A stretch of 64,000 nt of DNA from Verpa conica. Taxonomy: Eukaryota; Ascomycota; Pezizomycetes; Pezizales; Morchellaceae. Positions within the stretch are counted from its first letter, which is position 1, and each line of letters begins with the position of its first letter. The stretch covers positions 1,860,001-1,924,000 of the forward strand of contig JAUFSD010000003.1 of NCBI GenBank assembly GCA_033030425.1, read 5' to 3'. Of the stretch, positions 1 through 13,000 are shown in pieces. Below the pieces are notes generated by a model, which was not told the DNA's origin, ran no database searches, and worked only from the letters and a program-made list of their open reading frames with translations. The translations under genes were made by a program, and so were the position numbers.

Positions 1-320
1 TACCAATCATTGTTAAATAATCCGCACATGCTTTCCCTACAGAGACATTCATTTGCCGTGCAAGCCTACCCATAGGATTATACTCCTGCTCTTTCAGACC
101 CTTTGACCTGAATGATAAAGGCCATATTATTTAGCACTCCTGGCATCGGGATATTAGAGTTTTAGATTTCAATAAGATGTTAATCTTAAGAGCTCCCTGA
201 CCTCGAAAGTCTTAACAGAGAATATGATTTAATACGCACCCACCCCCCGAGTGTTTGAAGCTTGCTCGCTACATTCCTTCTAGTTTCTATTGCGGATATC
301 GTCTCAAGATACTCGAGAAA
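1..320. other. Window edge to first gene, no gene seen
   Basis: A+T-rich sequence from the window edge to the first recognisable start codon. It presumably holds the promoter of the phosphatase-fold gene. I see no coding segment, RNA gene or repeat in it. Confidence 0.5.
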
Positions 321-1355
321 ATGCGTCAAAATATCATCTACGCCGTGCTACAGGCATCTATACTGTTCTGTGGAACCAGTCTTGCACAAAAGGGATCCTT
401 TAGCGTGCTCTCGTACAATATTGCTGGTTTACCAGGTTAGTTTTATGCCCGAACTCTCGTCTAGTTCTAATATTACATCGATCGAGTTTGGTTCCTAACC
501 AGGGCTCTTGATATAGAACCACTATCCAGTTCAGACCCAATAAAAAATACCCCAGTAATTTCCGGTCGCCTAGGGGAATATTCAATTATAAATGTACAAG
601 AAGGTAAGCAGCCCTTTTAGAGCGAGAGAAAATCAATAAATCAGTCATGAATAAATACTTATGTCGGTTTAGACTTTCAGTACCATAACCAGCTCATTGC
701 GTCAGACAAGCACCCCTACCGCACCGAAACCAGCGGGACTGTCCCACTCGGCAGCGGCCTAAATACTCTCTCATACTACCCTTGGACCGACCTCCAGCGC
801 GTAACCTGGAAAGCCTGCTGGTTCGGTTCCGGTGACTGTCTTACACCAAAAGGCTTCACCGCGATGCGCATGCAAATCGACAATGGGGTCACCGTAGATA
901 TCTACAACCTTCATGCCGAAGCTGGAGACACGGACCTCGATTTCGCTGCCCGAAAGATTGGAATTCAGCAACTTTCAGATTTCATCAAGAAATACTCCAA
1001 GACTAATCCAGTTATTGTCTTTGGCGATATGAATATGCGCTACTACCAAGCAAAGGACGCAGTCAGGACCTTGATCGACAACAACGGCTTGACAGACGCT
1101 TGGGTACAACTTATCAAGGGAGGAACACCACCTGCTGCCGGCTCGGCGAATATCGAATGCCCGTTCCCGGTCGCTGGGAATTCGGATCTGAACTGCGAGC
1201 TCATAGACAAAGTCATGTATAGATCAAGTAGTCACGTTAAGCTGACTGCGACGCAATTCCTAAATGAGAACGCCAAATTCCTACGTTCGGATGGAGGCCC
1301 TCTGTCTGATCACTTTCCTATCTCCGTCAAATTCAACTATGAGGTTACTGGCTAG
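321..1355 (+). CDS. Secreted endonuclease/exonuclease/phosphatase-fold protein, possibly frameshifted
   Basis: Predicted exons are 321-435, 503-603 and 673-1355. The product begins with a signal peptide (hydrophobic AVLQASILFCGTSLAQ) and carries the family hallmarks: SYNIAGLP near the N-terminus, NVQE before the second junction (metal-binding Glu), NLHAEAGD, GDMNMR and a terminal SDHFPI. The family covers Mg-dependent phosphodiesterases such as sphingomyelinase-like and nuclease enzymes; the substrate here cannot be read from sequence. Intron 2 splices cleanly (QE-DFQYHNQ). Intron 1 does not: donor at 436 and acceptor at 501-502 are the only good sites, but the join leaves 899 coding bases, one short of a whole number of codons, and hits a stop. 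Either a single-base indel has damaged the gene, an unusual splice is used, or the sequence has an error. About 299 residues if intact. Confidence 0.72.
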
Positions 1356-1669
1356 TGGAGTTGTTTTTTAGGCGGTAGTACTCAAATGGTTCCCGAGTTT
1401 TGGAAGCAAATTCTTTAGAATAGTAATAGGCTATAGTTCGACTAGAGGCGCTAATAGTGGGATATGTTGTCTTTTTGATAGAATAGAATCTCTAGGATAG
1501 TTCTTAATGTTAAATAGAAATAATTAGATAATATCTAGTCTATCTATCCCTTTGTTCAATATTGAACATAGCAGGGTAGGATGGGTGGTTTCCTATGTGC
1601 GTAAACGATACTAGTACGGGATTCCTAGACCAAAGATGCTATACATAAAAGGGATATCGGAGACGTCGA
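1356..1669. other. Convergent spacer, no gene seen
   Basis: A+T-rich sequence between two genes that face each other; presumably their 3' untranslated ends. Nothing else recognised. Confidence 0.5.
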
Positions 1670-2955
1670 CTAATAAGTTGCCGGGGCAATTGAAAGCCTC
1701 CCACCATCGCTAACAACCACAGTCCCTGTGCAGTAAGCACCAGCTCTACTAGTCAGGTATAAGATTGCACCGGCCATGTCCTCATCCGTTCCTGCACGCA
1801 AAAGTGGGACCTTATAGCTGGGATAATCTGCAAGTGTATTCTTGTTGCGACTGTCCATTTTTCCTTTCCCAACAGTCATTTCCGAGGGGTAAACTAATTA
1901 ATAGAATTGTCAGCAGATAGACTGAAATTCATAACTTCAAGAAAACTTACGGCCTGGAGCAATCATATTCTAAGTATAGATATATGTGATTAGTCTTCGA
2001 TATATTTTTAAAGAGATATAAAGCAGATATGGAGAATTACCGATCTAATGTTGAATTGGGTTAAATTCGTTGCCATCATCTTCCCAATATGTGTCATGGC
2101 AGCCTTGCTTGCGTTGTAAACATAGCTAGATGCTAACGATCTGGCAAAAGCTGCAATTGAAACGACAGTAACAATCTATACAGCTGTGTTAATTCTGCTT
2201 GGCCAGATACCAGGCCTTCATATAATAGCCCAGAGGAAATATCGATATATTCTAAATGTTACCAACCTGACTTGTTTGTTCCACAACCTGTCTCTTATTA
2301 CCCTCGTCTAGCAATGCCAGAAAAGCCACACTTGTAAACCAAGCACCAGTCGTATTCACCCGGAAAACAGCATCCCAGTCCTCTACCGTATCCTTCCATA
2401 GATACGCCTGAACATCCTCGATACTTTGAATATTCTTTGCACCAGGCTCGGATACGAACGGGGGTGGAAGAGGATGTTCGCTGTGCCTTGGATTCCCTAT
2501 AATCCCAGCATTGTTGACAAGCAGGTTTATGTAGCCGACCTCTGATTTGATGTGGGCGACAATTGATTCCAGGGATTCCTTCGACGTGACTTCTCCAACG
2601 AGTGGGATAATCTTGCCATATTTCTAGACCCAAACGTTAGAATTCTAATGAAGAAAAAGACCATGTATGAGGGGGGGGGGAGGGAATTATCTACAGAGTG
2701 CTCTTTTGCTGCATTCTCTAGGACCTCTTTTCTTCGCCCTACGATGTAGACTCTTTCCGCTCCGTTATGCTCTAGTGCGGTCGCGATCATCAACCCAAGA
2801 CCTAGACATAGCCGGTCAAAAATAAGTTCAATTCTTTTAGACGGTAGAGGAATATATAATCGCTTAATGCGGGGTAGTTTACCTGTTCCACCACCGGTAA
2901 CCACTGCTACTAGGCCCTTTGTTGAAAAGAGAGTACTTGCTTCGAGGTTAGACAT
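1670..2955 (-). CDS. Short-chain dehydrogenase/reductase (SDR), six exons
   Basis: Exons on the minus strand: 2955-2883, 2801-2695, 2623-2267, 2175-2041, 1969-1951, 1893-1670, adding up to 304 residues. This is a classical SDR: the cofactor-binding TGGGTGLG is rebuilt across intron 1, VNNAGI follows at about residue 105, and the active-site YNASK lies in exon 4 after a serine in VVSIAAFA. The C-terminus has DEDMAGAILYLTSRAGAYCTG, usual for sugar/polyol or acyl-type SDRs. It should be a soluble NAD(P)-dependent oxidoreductase; the substrate is not readable. The GRR after the second strand hints at NADP use, as inference only. Exon 5 has only 19 bases and encodes NMIAPG. All junctions are GT-AG and in frame, so the gene looks intact. 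It is convergent with the phosphatase-fold gene. Confidence 0.88.
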
Positions 2956-5900
2956 TTCAAGTAAGAATATTGTGTCGAAACAATAATTGGAGACTATGAA
3001 GTATTTTGATGCTTCGAGCACGCGGGGGGGATGTGCCGAAGTGAATACCCCGCCCGCTACATAATTCTAACTCGACTAGAATTACCCGGTCGTTACAATT
3101 AATATGTTCTATGTTATATTTCAAGGAGAAATAATTAGTATAGAGTTCCCTTGATTGATTAATCATGTGCGCGTAATGAGTGAATGAATTAATGATAAGT
3201 ACTCGGAATCATATGTGCGTGTTACGTATGCCATGTTACTATGATTGTTTAGAAATCCGATCACACTGTATATTTACTTCTAGTGATAAACACTAAAAGA
3301 TATTGAGTAAGGGATTAGGTAATTGACTTGATGGGTTTATGTTTTGTAAAAATTCTAGGTCAATATTAATCCCGCAGCTCTCATGATACAGCGAAATCCC
3401 GATACATTTAATCGTAGTTTCAACTCTTTGACAGCCAAACTAGTAGGAGCACTAAAAAGGTACCTTTACAATACCCACACCACAATTTCAGCAATATCCA
3501 GAAGCCTCCTCAGGTTATTGTAGACTTTCCTGCACACGTTCTAGGTAGCATGAGATGTCAAATTACAACCTCTGGCTTTGGAAAAAAACCATAGTAGCTT
3601 TTTATTTCCTAAAACAAGGTATTAGAGTGTATATATATCTCAAAGTCGATATACTATAATATAAAAATAAACTATTATTATTGTGGTTGGATAATAGATC
3701 GAGTGACGTTCCATGATATTACTATTTCTCAGACAATTAATAACGTTACCAAATACGGAGCAAGAGGCACCGCTAATCCACTTACAGATAAAAGATAATA
3801 TATATAACCCTAACCCCATACAATGGCTTCCAATAATTACTATATATCCTAGTGTCAAACTATTATTCTAGCAGTACCAATTATGTATATTTAAACTATA
3901 AGTCTGATTGAATACTAGCTTTATTACCAAATAAGCAAAGGAAAATACCAGTCCCAATCATACGCTATCACTCAATATATATGAAACAGAGAGCCGGCCG
4001 GAAAAAGCGAAAGATGCGGTTCGAACAGCTCTTAATTTGGCCAATCCGATCATATAATTCACGTCTATAACAAAAAACAGTCAATTATATCATTCCGTAC
4101 AGCTCGCGTAATATAATAAGTCATATTACTTCTGGAGATCAACAACATATGCATATATGTTGCAAAGGAAGATTAAATAATACTATGCCCATAAGCATTA
4201 ACGCACTCACCCTACATTCTAAGATATCCCACCTTTCTATGTAGGTTAGAATAAGGTGCTGAAGATCTTCCAGCTATTTCGGGCACCATTTCCAGTAATG
4301 GCTGCATTCCGATGGATATCCTTATATAGCTACATGTAGGCTACCAGGTCGTGTCAGTCTCGAACATTAACCAGATTACCGGAAAACTTGGCGATTATAC
4401 TGTAATAATTTACTTTTTTCCTGCATCACATGGCCTCGTGGCACAGTACATAAACCCTAAACTTTAATTCCAACCTGAGATCGAAGAAGAAAAGAAGGGG
4501 AAAAAAAACAATTATGACGTTAAAAAACCACAGCCCATCTTGAGGCTCATGACTGCAGTTGTAATTGGTTATCCATGTTAATTCTCCAGTAATATTGGTG
4601 GGGGGAGAGCTCGAGCCAATTCCGCATTTACCGGTACCGTGGCAAATTATATCACTTATATACTGGAATCACACCAAATGCCACATATAAATGTTCAGCT
4701 CCCCCCCCCAACTCAGTTAGTTTTTCTTTTTTTTAACGGCTTTGCAAATTACTCGGTTTGATTGTAATGTAAGGAGTGGCCTTCCGGCAGAAGCGTATTT
4801 AAAAAAAGACGTGCTGTAACGGTCTTCTAATAAGGAGAGACCGAATAGGAATAGGTCTACGTCATAGTCTCAGAAGTGTGGCGGGGCCCCGGCCACGGAC
4901 ATACATATTGTTTTTTGATAGTTCCTCCGAAGACGAATCTAAACCTCAACATCAGATCAAGTGATCTTTCCAGTCCCATGGCCCCATAACTTCTGGGTCG
5001 AACACAACAAAGGAACCAGAAACCTCAGCCCCCAGGTTTTTAGTAAAATCAGGGTTCTCTTTGACCACAACGTGGTCCCTCACTCCCGATCTGGGGAATT
5101 TGACATATTATTGTCTCTATTGACTATATACCGAATTCCTGGGATTCTAGAGCATCGAGGGAACTCTGCAATTCGAAAGGATTGGATCAGGATGGACCCA
5201 CTTGTTTCGTCGAGGAGACCCTGATATTACCGCTTTCGGATGGTTTGCGGCCATATGTTGTTTCCCCTGTATGATTACTGGCCCTAATGTATAATATCCA
5301 ATCTTTAGACTCTAGGATCCACTATGGCAGGTGACTACATAGCTCAAAGAAACACACCAAGCTGAGAACCTCACGATCCTGTAATTCCCATATGGAGCAT
5401 CCCAAATAGGTAATTAGTTGCGGTGACAAATTCAAGTCACACAAGAACCGGACTATTCAACCCTAAGTTTAATTTTAATTCTTAGTAGGTAAGACTATTA
5501 ACAGTTCGAGCTAGTAATAACCCTTTCTCCACAGTCTCCAGGATCGATTACACGTAGTCAAGGATAAATACACATTTCTCCATGTGGGGATAGGGTTGGG
5601 GGGGAAAGCGTCAGCGCAGCTAGCTAGGCATACGTCGCGATGGTGCTCTCACCGTACGTACGTCTCTACGGACAACGCGCCGTACCGGAGAGCTCTCCTA
5701 ACCCATATTCTTGATTTTTAATCCCGCTCTTATACCCTCTCCGCACTACTTTACTCTAGCTTCCTGGGGCCCCGCCTGCTCGCTTGATATTAGACTAGCA
5801 CACTTAGTAGAAAATTCAACACTGATGAGAGGGGAGGGGGAAAACCACACGATATGTATCTTTTGCTATATTATTGTAAATAACTATATCTTCAAGAACT

Positions 5901-8245
5901 AGACTATATATCACGTTTTGATATAACTCTATGCCGCGCGGCCGGCCGGCCGGGCTATTATTGCATATCGGAAATTTATAGAATAAGTATAGCTTTTTGT
6001 GATACCCCCTCATGCTTACTGACTGCAGGGCTCCCCCCTTCAGAGGTAATCAGATATGTTTCGACCCCTCATTTCGCTTGGTAACTTTTTAAGTAACGCT
6101 TGTGGTGAAGCTAGAGCCCGGGGAGCTATGGAGAATAGTTTTTTTTTTTGAGGCTTTGGGGGGAGGTTCCTCTCGCTTGCATCTTGCATGCATATGCAAG
6201 CGGCTTTGTGGGGGGGGGGGGAAAACAAAAATTCCGGCTTTTTTTTTTTCTTTCACGATCGGAGGTGTGGCTCATGCGTGTATCGGCCGGCCGGAGATTT
6301 GAGCACACCCCCCGGCAGGCTGTCCGATATCGCCATGTCTTCTTTCTTTTTTATCTCCCTTCCCACTATTATTGTGTAAATAAACCGGATTGTAGTACAG
6401 GCTGTATAAAACAAACAAACAAAAAGGACAGCTAAGATGCGTATGGGAGGTGTTTTTGATCGTGTAGTATTAGTTAGGGTGCATAGCCTATGCTCCCGAC
6501 ACCCCGGTACCCAAAGGTTAATCCTATAACGGATAAAAGTGGAGCCGACACCGGCATTGCGGCCGGCCGGGGAAATTCCGCCTCACTTCTTCGAGGTACA
6601 GTCGGTACTTTATGACTGTAGCGGAATAGTAGGCTACAGGGTAGAAAAGCTACGGCAAAACATTATCTAAAATTTAGAATAAGAGGAGGCTCGTTCACGT
6701 AATATGGTAAGAGTAACCTAGAGAAATACCTGAAATAACAGATTAGTGACTTGGTTGATCAATTCCCCCCTCGACACTTGGAGTAATGTGGGGTTGTAAG
6801 GAGGCTCTTTGACCAACATCGCGTCAGCAACCTTCCAAGCTAGGGCCAGGGCCACCTTTTGGCCTCGATTGTTTTTGCGGAGATGAGACATGGGAATAAA
6901 TCGCCTTCGCGCGAATAGCCTCTTGGTAGTTGCCACAACGTATGATTTAAAAAATAAATAAAAATAAATAAATAATACAAGGGAGATTGGAGCCGAAAGA
7001 AGCCACGAACATGAATATGGTGCCGGGGAGCATCGGAGAAAAGTCCTTCAGGAAAAACTCGTCTCCGGTGGCTTGAGAAAACTTGGGGTGTGGACGAAGC
7101 TGCAGGTGGTGTAACATGCGAGGCCTCGGCAGAGAACCGACCTCATCAACACATGCACCCTTATACACCGTGGCGAAATGTAATTCTTATTCCCCAGATT
7201 TTCCCAGATTCCAGTGACAGCTTTTTTTGGGGGATCCCCCAAATTAAGGATATATCGAATGTACTCAATCACAGGGCTTTTGTGAGACTATTTAATTTTT
7301 ACAGCTACTTGGGGATATGAGGTGTTCATCTTATGATAGTTATGCCGTCCATTCACAAGCTTTGCTTGGTACGGAAAAACTAGATAACGTGTGTTAGTTA
7401 AAATTGACCTTGGCTGCCTGCGAGGTTAATCATTTAGGTTAGCTATTTATGGGGAGTAATAGCTCGAAAGTGAAACGATTTCTGAATTGCTCCAGCTTCT
7501 TCTAGCCAAGTGACGTCGTACCTGGTGGTGGTGTGTGTGTGTGAATATTGCATTCTCGAAAAGCCATTTTGACCGAAGATTCGCCGCGGGATTTGTGCCC
7601 CCATCCATTATTTTTCCTGAGCATGGTTTCTTTTTTCCTTTCCTCACTGGTTTTTCCTTTCTGCGGATTATTGGACCACCGTTCCTCCCTCCAACGGGCA
7701 GGTATGCAGCAAAGCTGTGGCAAGATCCAGCCCCTGTTCCAAATTACAGTTGCCGCGGACTGGCTTCGAGGGCTAGCCTGATCAAGAGAATCCTCATGCG
7801 AAGCAGCCCTCGGGTCACGTGCAGGTGTAGAGGCAGAAACGACTGTATCGAGGAATCAGCCAGTTGGGTAGCAGGCCCGACGGCTGGGAATAGTTCTCCC
7901 CATGACCCATGGCGATGGGGCCCCGCCAAAGGTTTCATTTTAGTACCTGGCTCTGCACTATAGGTAACTGTTTCCCCACCTAAGCTAGGGATATCACGCG
8001 CTCTTCATATCATTTCTAGGTCTTTAACAGGGGTTAGCGTAACTGGGTCAAGCTATGCGGGGCTCCACGGCCGCGGGTTTTGTATCATTACCCTAGGGGG
8101 GGAGGCCCTAAAATCGTTTATATATTCCCCATCCCCACAGTCCTGTCCTATCCACTCGCCAACCTGTCAAGCACTTCAACGAGGAGGACACAGTCGATAC
8201 AATTGTTCTATTTGACAATTCAATCTCGCAACTGCTACATACACG
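2956..8245. other. Long gene-free spacer with G/C homopolymers and CCGG palindromes
   Basis: About 5.3 kb with no convincing gene. It is A+T-rich up to about 5.6 kb and then becomes patchy. It holds a G12 run at 6210-6221, GGCCGGCC palindromes at 5940, 5944, 6285 and 6561, one TACATGTA at 4331 and a telomere-like AACCCTAACCCC near 3806. Short open frames at 4961-5224, 6102-6435 and 6718-7272 show no family motif. The last few hundred bases are presumably the promoter of the sugar transporter. Confidence 0.5.
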
Positions 8246-10027
8246 ATGGGTTTTATGCTCAAGAAACCTGCCGGGGAGCCGGGGAAGACCCTCCCTGCCA
8301 TCTTGATTGGTGTCTTTGTGGCCTTTGGAGGTATTCTCTTCGGGTACGTTTCTTGAACTTCCCAGGAGCTGCATTTCCCTCCTCCCCCGGACATCTTTTC
8401 TAATGAAGCTGGTGCGACTTCTAGATATGATACCGGAAGTATCAATGGTATTCTTGCGATGGACTACTTTCAGAAGGAGTTTTCGACAGGAGTGAATACC
8501 CATGGTGTTCCAGCCTTGACTTCCTCGCAGACTTCGCTGATTGTGTCGATTCTTTCTGCTGGGACTTTCTTTGGTATGCATCATCAGTACTTACTACTAC
8601 TAGTTTCTTGGCGCAACTACTAACGAATTATTCCGTCACAGGTGCCCTCACTGCCTCTCCCTTTGGAGATATTCTGGGACGTCGTATGGGCCTCATCGCT
8701 GCCTGCCTTATCTTCTCCGTCGGTGTTGCTTTCCAGGTAGCAGCTGCAGCTATCCCCTTGCTGGTTGTCGGCCGTCTCATTGCTGGTTTCGGTGTCGGAT
8801 TGGTTTCTGCTCTCGGTAAGCCGTTCCCAGTGTTGCGCCTCCTCCGTTGTTGTTGTCTCATCTTCTGATATTTCTTTTCCAGTGCCTATGTACCAGTCGG
8901 AGACTTCACCTAAATGGGTCAGAGGAACTATTGTCGGGTGCTACCAATTGGCCATTACCATCGGTCTTCTTTTGGCTGCTTGCGCCAACCAGGGCACCCA
9001 CAACCGTGACAATGCCAGCTCTTATCGTATCCCGCTCTCCATCCAATTCATCTGGGCTCTTATTCTCGCGGTTGGGATGTTTATCCTTCCCGAGACTCCT
9101 CGCTTCCTTATCAAGAAGGATAATTTCGAGGGTGCTGCCCGCTCCATGAGCCGTCTCCGTGCGCTCCCGGTCGACCACCCCAGTCTCCTCGAGGAACTTA
9201 ACGAAATCAAGGCTATCCACGAGTATGAGTTGTCTCTCGGCCAGGCTACCTATGCCGACTGTTTCTCCCCCAAGATGCTCAAGAGGCTCATGACCGGATG
9301 TGGTCTCCAGGCTCTTCAGCAATTGACCGGTATCAACTTCATTTTCTACTATGGTACCCAGTTCTTCAAGAACACCGGTATCCAGAATGCTTTCCTCATC
9401 GGTCTCATTACCAACTTGGTCAATGTTGTATCTACTGTCCCCGGTCTTTACCTCGTTGAGAAGCTTGGTCGCCGCCGTCTTCTTCTCTTGGGAGCCATTG
9501 GAATGTGTGTCTGCGAGTTCATTGTTGCTATCGTCGGTGTCACAGTCTTCACAGATGTTGCCAACAAGGTTCTCATCGCCTTTGTCTGCTTCTACATTTT
9601 CTTCTTTGCCGTCTCTTGGGGTCCCGTCGCATGGGTTGTCACCGGTGAGATCTTCCCTCTCAAGGTCCGTGCAAAGTGTCTCTCCATGACCACTGCTACC
9701 AACTGGCTTCTCAACTTCGCTATCGGTTTCGCCACCCCCTATATGGTCGATGAAGGCCCGGGCAATGCCAACTTGAAGGCAAAGGTCTTCTTTGTCTGGG
9801 GTGGATGCTGCTTCATCTGTATCGCCTTCGTCTGGGCATTCATCTACGAGACCAAGGGTCTTTCCCTCGAGGATGTCGATCAGATGTACGAAAAGGTTGA
9901 CAAGGCCTGGCAATCCCCCGGCTTCGTTCCAGAGGCCAACTTTGGTGCTCACCACCAGCACAAGCAGGATCTCTCTGCCGAGAAATCGGTTGAGGCTTCT
10001 CATGTTGAGGGAGGCTACAATGCTTAG
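8246..10027 (+). CDS. MFS monosaccharide transporter (hexose type)
   Basis: Exons 8246-8343, 8425-8573, 8642-8815 and 8883-10027 give 521 residues. This is a twelve-helix sugar porter of the plasma membrane, importing a monosaccharide, probably with protons. Family marks in order: GGILFGYDTGSING in helix 1, GDILGRRMG (loop 2-3), VGRLIAGFGVG, VPMYQSETSPKWVRG, PETPRFLIKK after helix 6, QQLTGINFIFYYGTQFF in helix 7, EKLGRRRLLLLG, GPVAWVVTGEIFPLKVRAK in helix 10 and ETKGLSLEDVDQMYE at the tail. QQLTGIN and the helix-10 motif favour hexoses over disaccharides or quinate. Introns 1 and 3 interrupt the first motif and the VPMYQ motif, with phases agreeing. Codons end mostly in C, typical of well-expressed fungal genes. 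No regulatory partner lies next to it. Confidence 0.93.
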
Positions 10028-13000
10028 ATTACGTTTTTCTTTTTTGCTGTTTTGTTTTTTTTGGGGTTGATTGATTCGCCTTTTTGGGTTATTTGTTCAA
10101 TTGTATTTGTTTTATGTCTTAAACTTATCAAATAGGGGGGGGGGTTTATAGGATGAGTAGTGAATGTTCATGCTAGGAAGATTTAATGAAGTTAGTTGCG
10201 TGCGTAACTATAAGAATTTTAACGTGTAAACGCTTATTTTTTTACGTGCCTTCAAAGTTTCCAATCGCCTATATTCCAAGATATCTATAGTGACTAGTAG
10301 CATCGACCCGTCTATCGGGATCTTTTTTACAAGTAATTATTTGACGGTTGATCCCTCCGATCCCTATTGAATAAGGCTAAGACTCGGAGCTTATTCCTAC
10401 TGGTAGTTAATTCCCTCCATGGGGTTTTGCCAAGAAGGTACCGATACGAGAGTGGTGTTTACAACTCTGATATTTATGGAGTCTGACAAATTTGCCCTAG
10501 AAGTCCATCTACTATAGATAGGATCGAGGAATCTCCACTTCCAACTTTTACAGAGGGGGACAGCTTGTCGCCAAATTTACCATGACATTCTCTTAAAAAA
10601 GATTCCCCTCTCAAAAACCTGTTACGTTTGTTGTGGGGCGCTCGGACCTAAACATTCCTAGTTGGGTAAGATGCGGCTTCCTCTTCCCCGCATTTCTTTC
10701 TTTGTGCGTCCAAAATCTAACTTTAATCTCATGACGAAGATCTAGAAGCCAATCATCTATCTTCCACTTCTGGCTGTAATATCGATGAGGGGGGTATCGC
10801 CACACGATCTCTTGTTAGCGCCAATATTAGGGGAAGCTGAGATGGAATTGGGTATTGAGTTATCGATACCCTACATGTACCTAATACGTTCCCCGCGTAT
10901 CTTTTGAAATGACGACTGTGGCTTTAGCGCGTTACGAGCATGAGGATATCTTGTTGGCCGGAGAGCTTGTCCGCGCTTCTCCCCGGGGGGGGGATCCCGA
11001 GACTGAGATGGGCATTCGAACTTCATTTCCTCGCTTAGACGTGATCAAACTGGGTAATTCCCCCCCCCCCCCTTGATGACCGAATTGATAATAACATCTA
11101 TGTCGTTGTGCATGAAAAGGGTAGAAAGAGTTATCAGAGGACTGTGAGTACTTTACGGCACGCGAATATAGAAACCTGAACCTGCAGTTGTAAAGTTGAC
11201 TGATGTGCTGGATCAGGGCGAACCCCAGCGAAGGTTATGTATTCTACCCTACCCTGCCGCGAGTACATCCAAGTCAATAGCGACAGCAACAACATACGCA
11301 TACACGGGATGAAGGAGCACAAAAAAAAAAAAAAAAGGGGTACATGTAGTTACATGAGGATCTTCCTCTCTTTTCTTTTATCAAAAAAAAGAAAAGCCAA
11401 CTCATAGGAGAGATACGACCAGCCACCTTTATTTTTTTTTTCGATCTGACCCCCCCGCATTTCAACTGTCTAAACGCTGGGCATATCTCATTTCTGGAGA
11501 AAAGTCATATAGTCATCTCAAGTGGGTACTCTCGGCGATCGCATCATGACAACGTCAATAAGCGCGGCGAGCCGACGATAACTCTCCTCCCTCTTCCAAG
11601 TTTCGAACCGAGAGATGTGTGGGGGGGGAGGGGACAAAAAAACAATCATATAATGTGATCATTATGCTGTTCTATCTTTATTGTTTGCCCTGTGCGTTTT
11701 TTTTTTGTAAAAGGTCCTTGTGTTGCTGCAGTTGGAAGTACATACATGCAGTTTTTAATGGGCGGGCAGGATGGACGGACAGATGTATGAATCCCCCTCA
11801 TCTGAAACATATGCTGTTGAGGTTGATCTTGACTTGTCTTGTCTGTCTTGGGAGGCTCTTTTTTGCATATGGCCTGAGCTTTGAAACGTTATCTGGAAAG
11901 AAGTATTTGGCGACCCGTGTCTTAGATAAGCATTAGTTCTTAACAGTTGCCCCGGGAAGATATAATTAATCATTGGGCATCACTCGACCCTTTTTTTTGA
12001 ACCCTATGTGTTGGAATCAGGGGGGGGGAGGGTAAACCTGGCCGGAGGTGTATTGTTGAGGATAATGTTTCACCTGAAGAGAGCTGTTGGGGGGGGGAAT
12101 GGTGCCAGCTATATACAGAGAAAATACCAAGGTCACTCGGTCGCATTAGTTGAAGTCTAAAATAAATTTTGGCTATTGTAGGTTTACCCCCCTACCTACT
12201 AGTTAATCCTTCTATTTATCCAAAATTAAAGATGACCCGGAGGTCCTCCGGGAGATGCCCGTGTGTGGCGAGTGATCGAGTGATTCGCTGTGAACTAATT
12301 ACTAGTAGCTCTCCTGATACAAAGCTCATAACAAGACAATGGCTAGTTTTGAATTTGGGTGGGTGGCCGAGTGATAGAAGGCATATAATAGATATCTGTA
12401 TGTTTTTTGAAGGGCTCGGATTTGGTTCTATTTATTAGGATACTTAGTCTTTTCTATATGCAACTAGCCAATCTTATTATTGTACAACACCAAACAATAA
12501 CAATAACAGATTAGTAGGATTAGAAGACCCAAGTACTAGTAAAATCCTATAATTCACATTCTAGAATGCGTTTACTTCCTAGTTTTATTAGTATCTATCA
12601 AGTGTATATTGTAAATATTCTCTTATCTCATTATATAAATATACGTGTACAACTCGAAGCCTACTAAGTAAGTGACTATATATTATACTATCTAAATGAA
12701 GAATATGTATGCATTTTTCTTTCTTGAATCCCGAATTGTATCTGATCGATTGGCGAGCTTAAGCGGATTTAGATGCGTGTTTTGAATGATATTTCTACGT
12801 GTACTCCAGGATGGTGGTGTTTTCTCTTTCTAGGTTTAAGGAAGTCAACCCTTGTTCTCGGAGTATAGTCTTTGGTGTAGTAGTGGTACTAAAAAGTTAC
12901 GCCTGACGATTAGGAAAGACATTACTTCATGGATTATCACTCGTATTCGATTATACAAAACTGATGTAGGTCTGAATGAATGAATGAATGAATTTATCAT

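Noticed and set aside
4961..5224. 87-codon plus frame
   Set aside because: No start context, family motif or neighbouring exon.
6718..7272. Chain of short minus frames that could be a decayed gene
   Set aside because: No recognisable motif, and no splice pattern that joins them in phase.
8906..10003. 365-codon open frame antisense to the sugar transporter
   Set aside because: It is the mirror of a gene with C-ending codons, which removes stops from the opposite strand. Its translation is charged low-complexity sequence without any motif.
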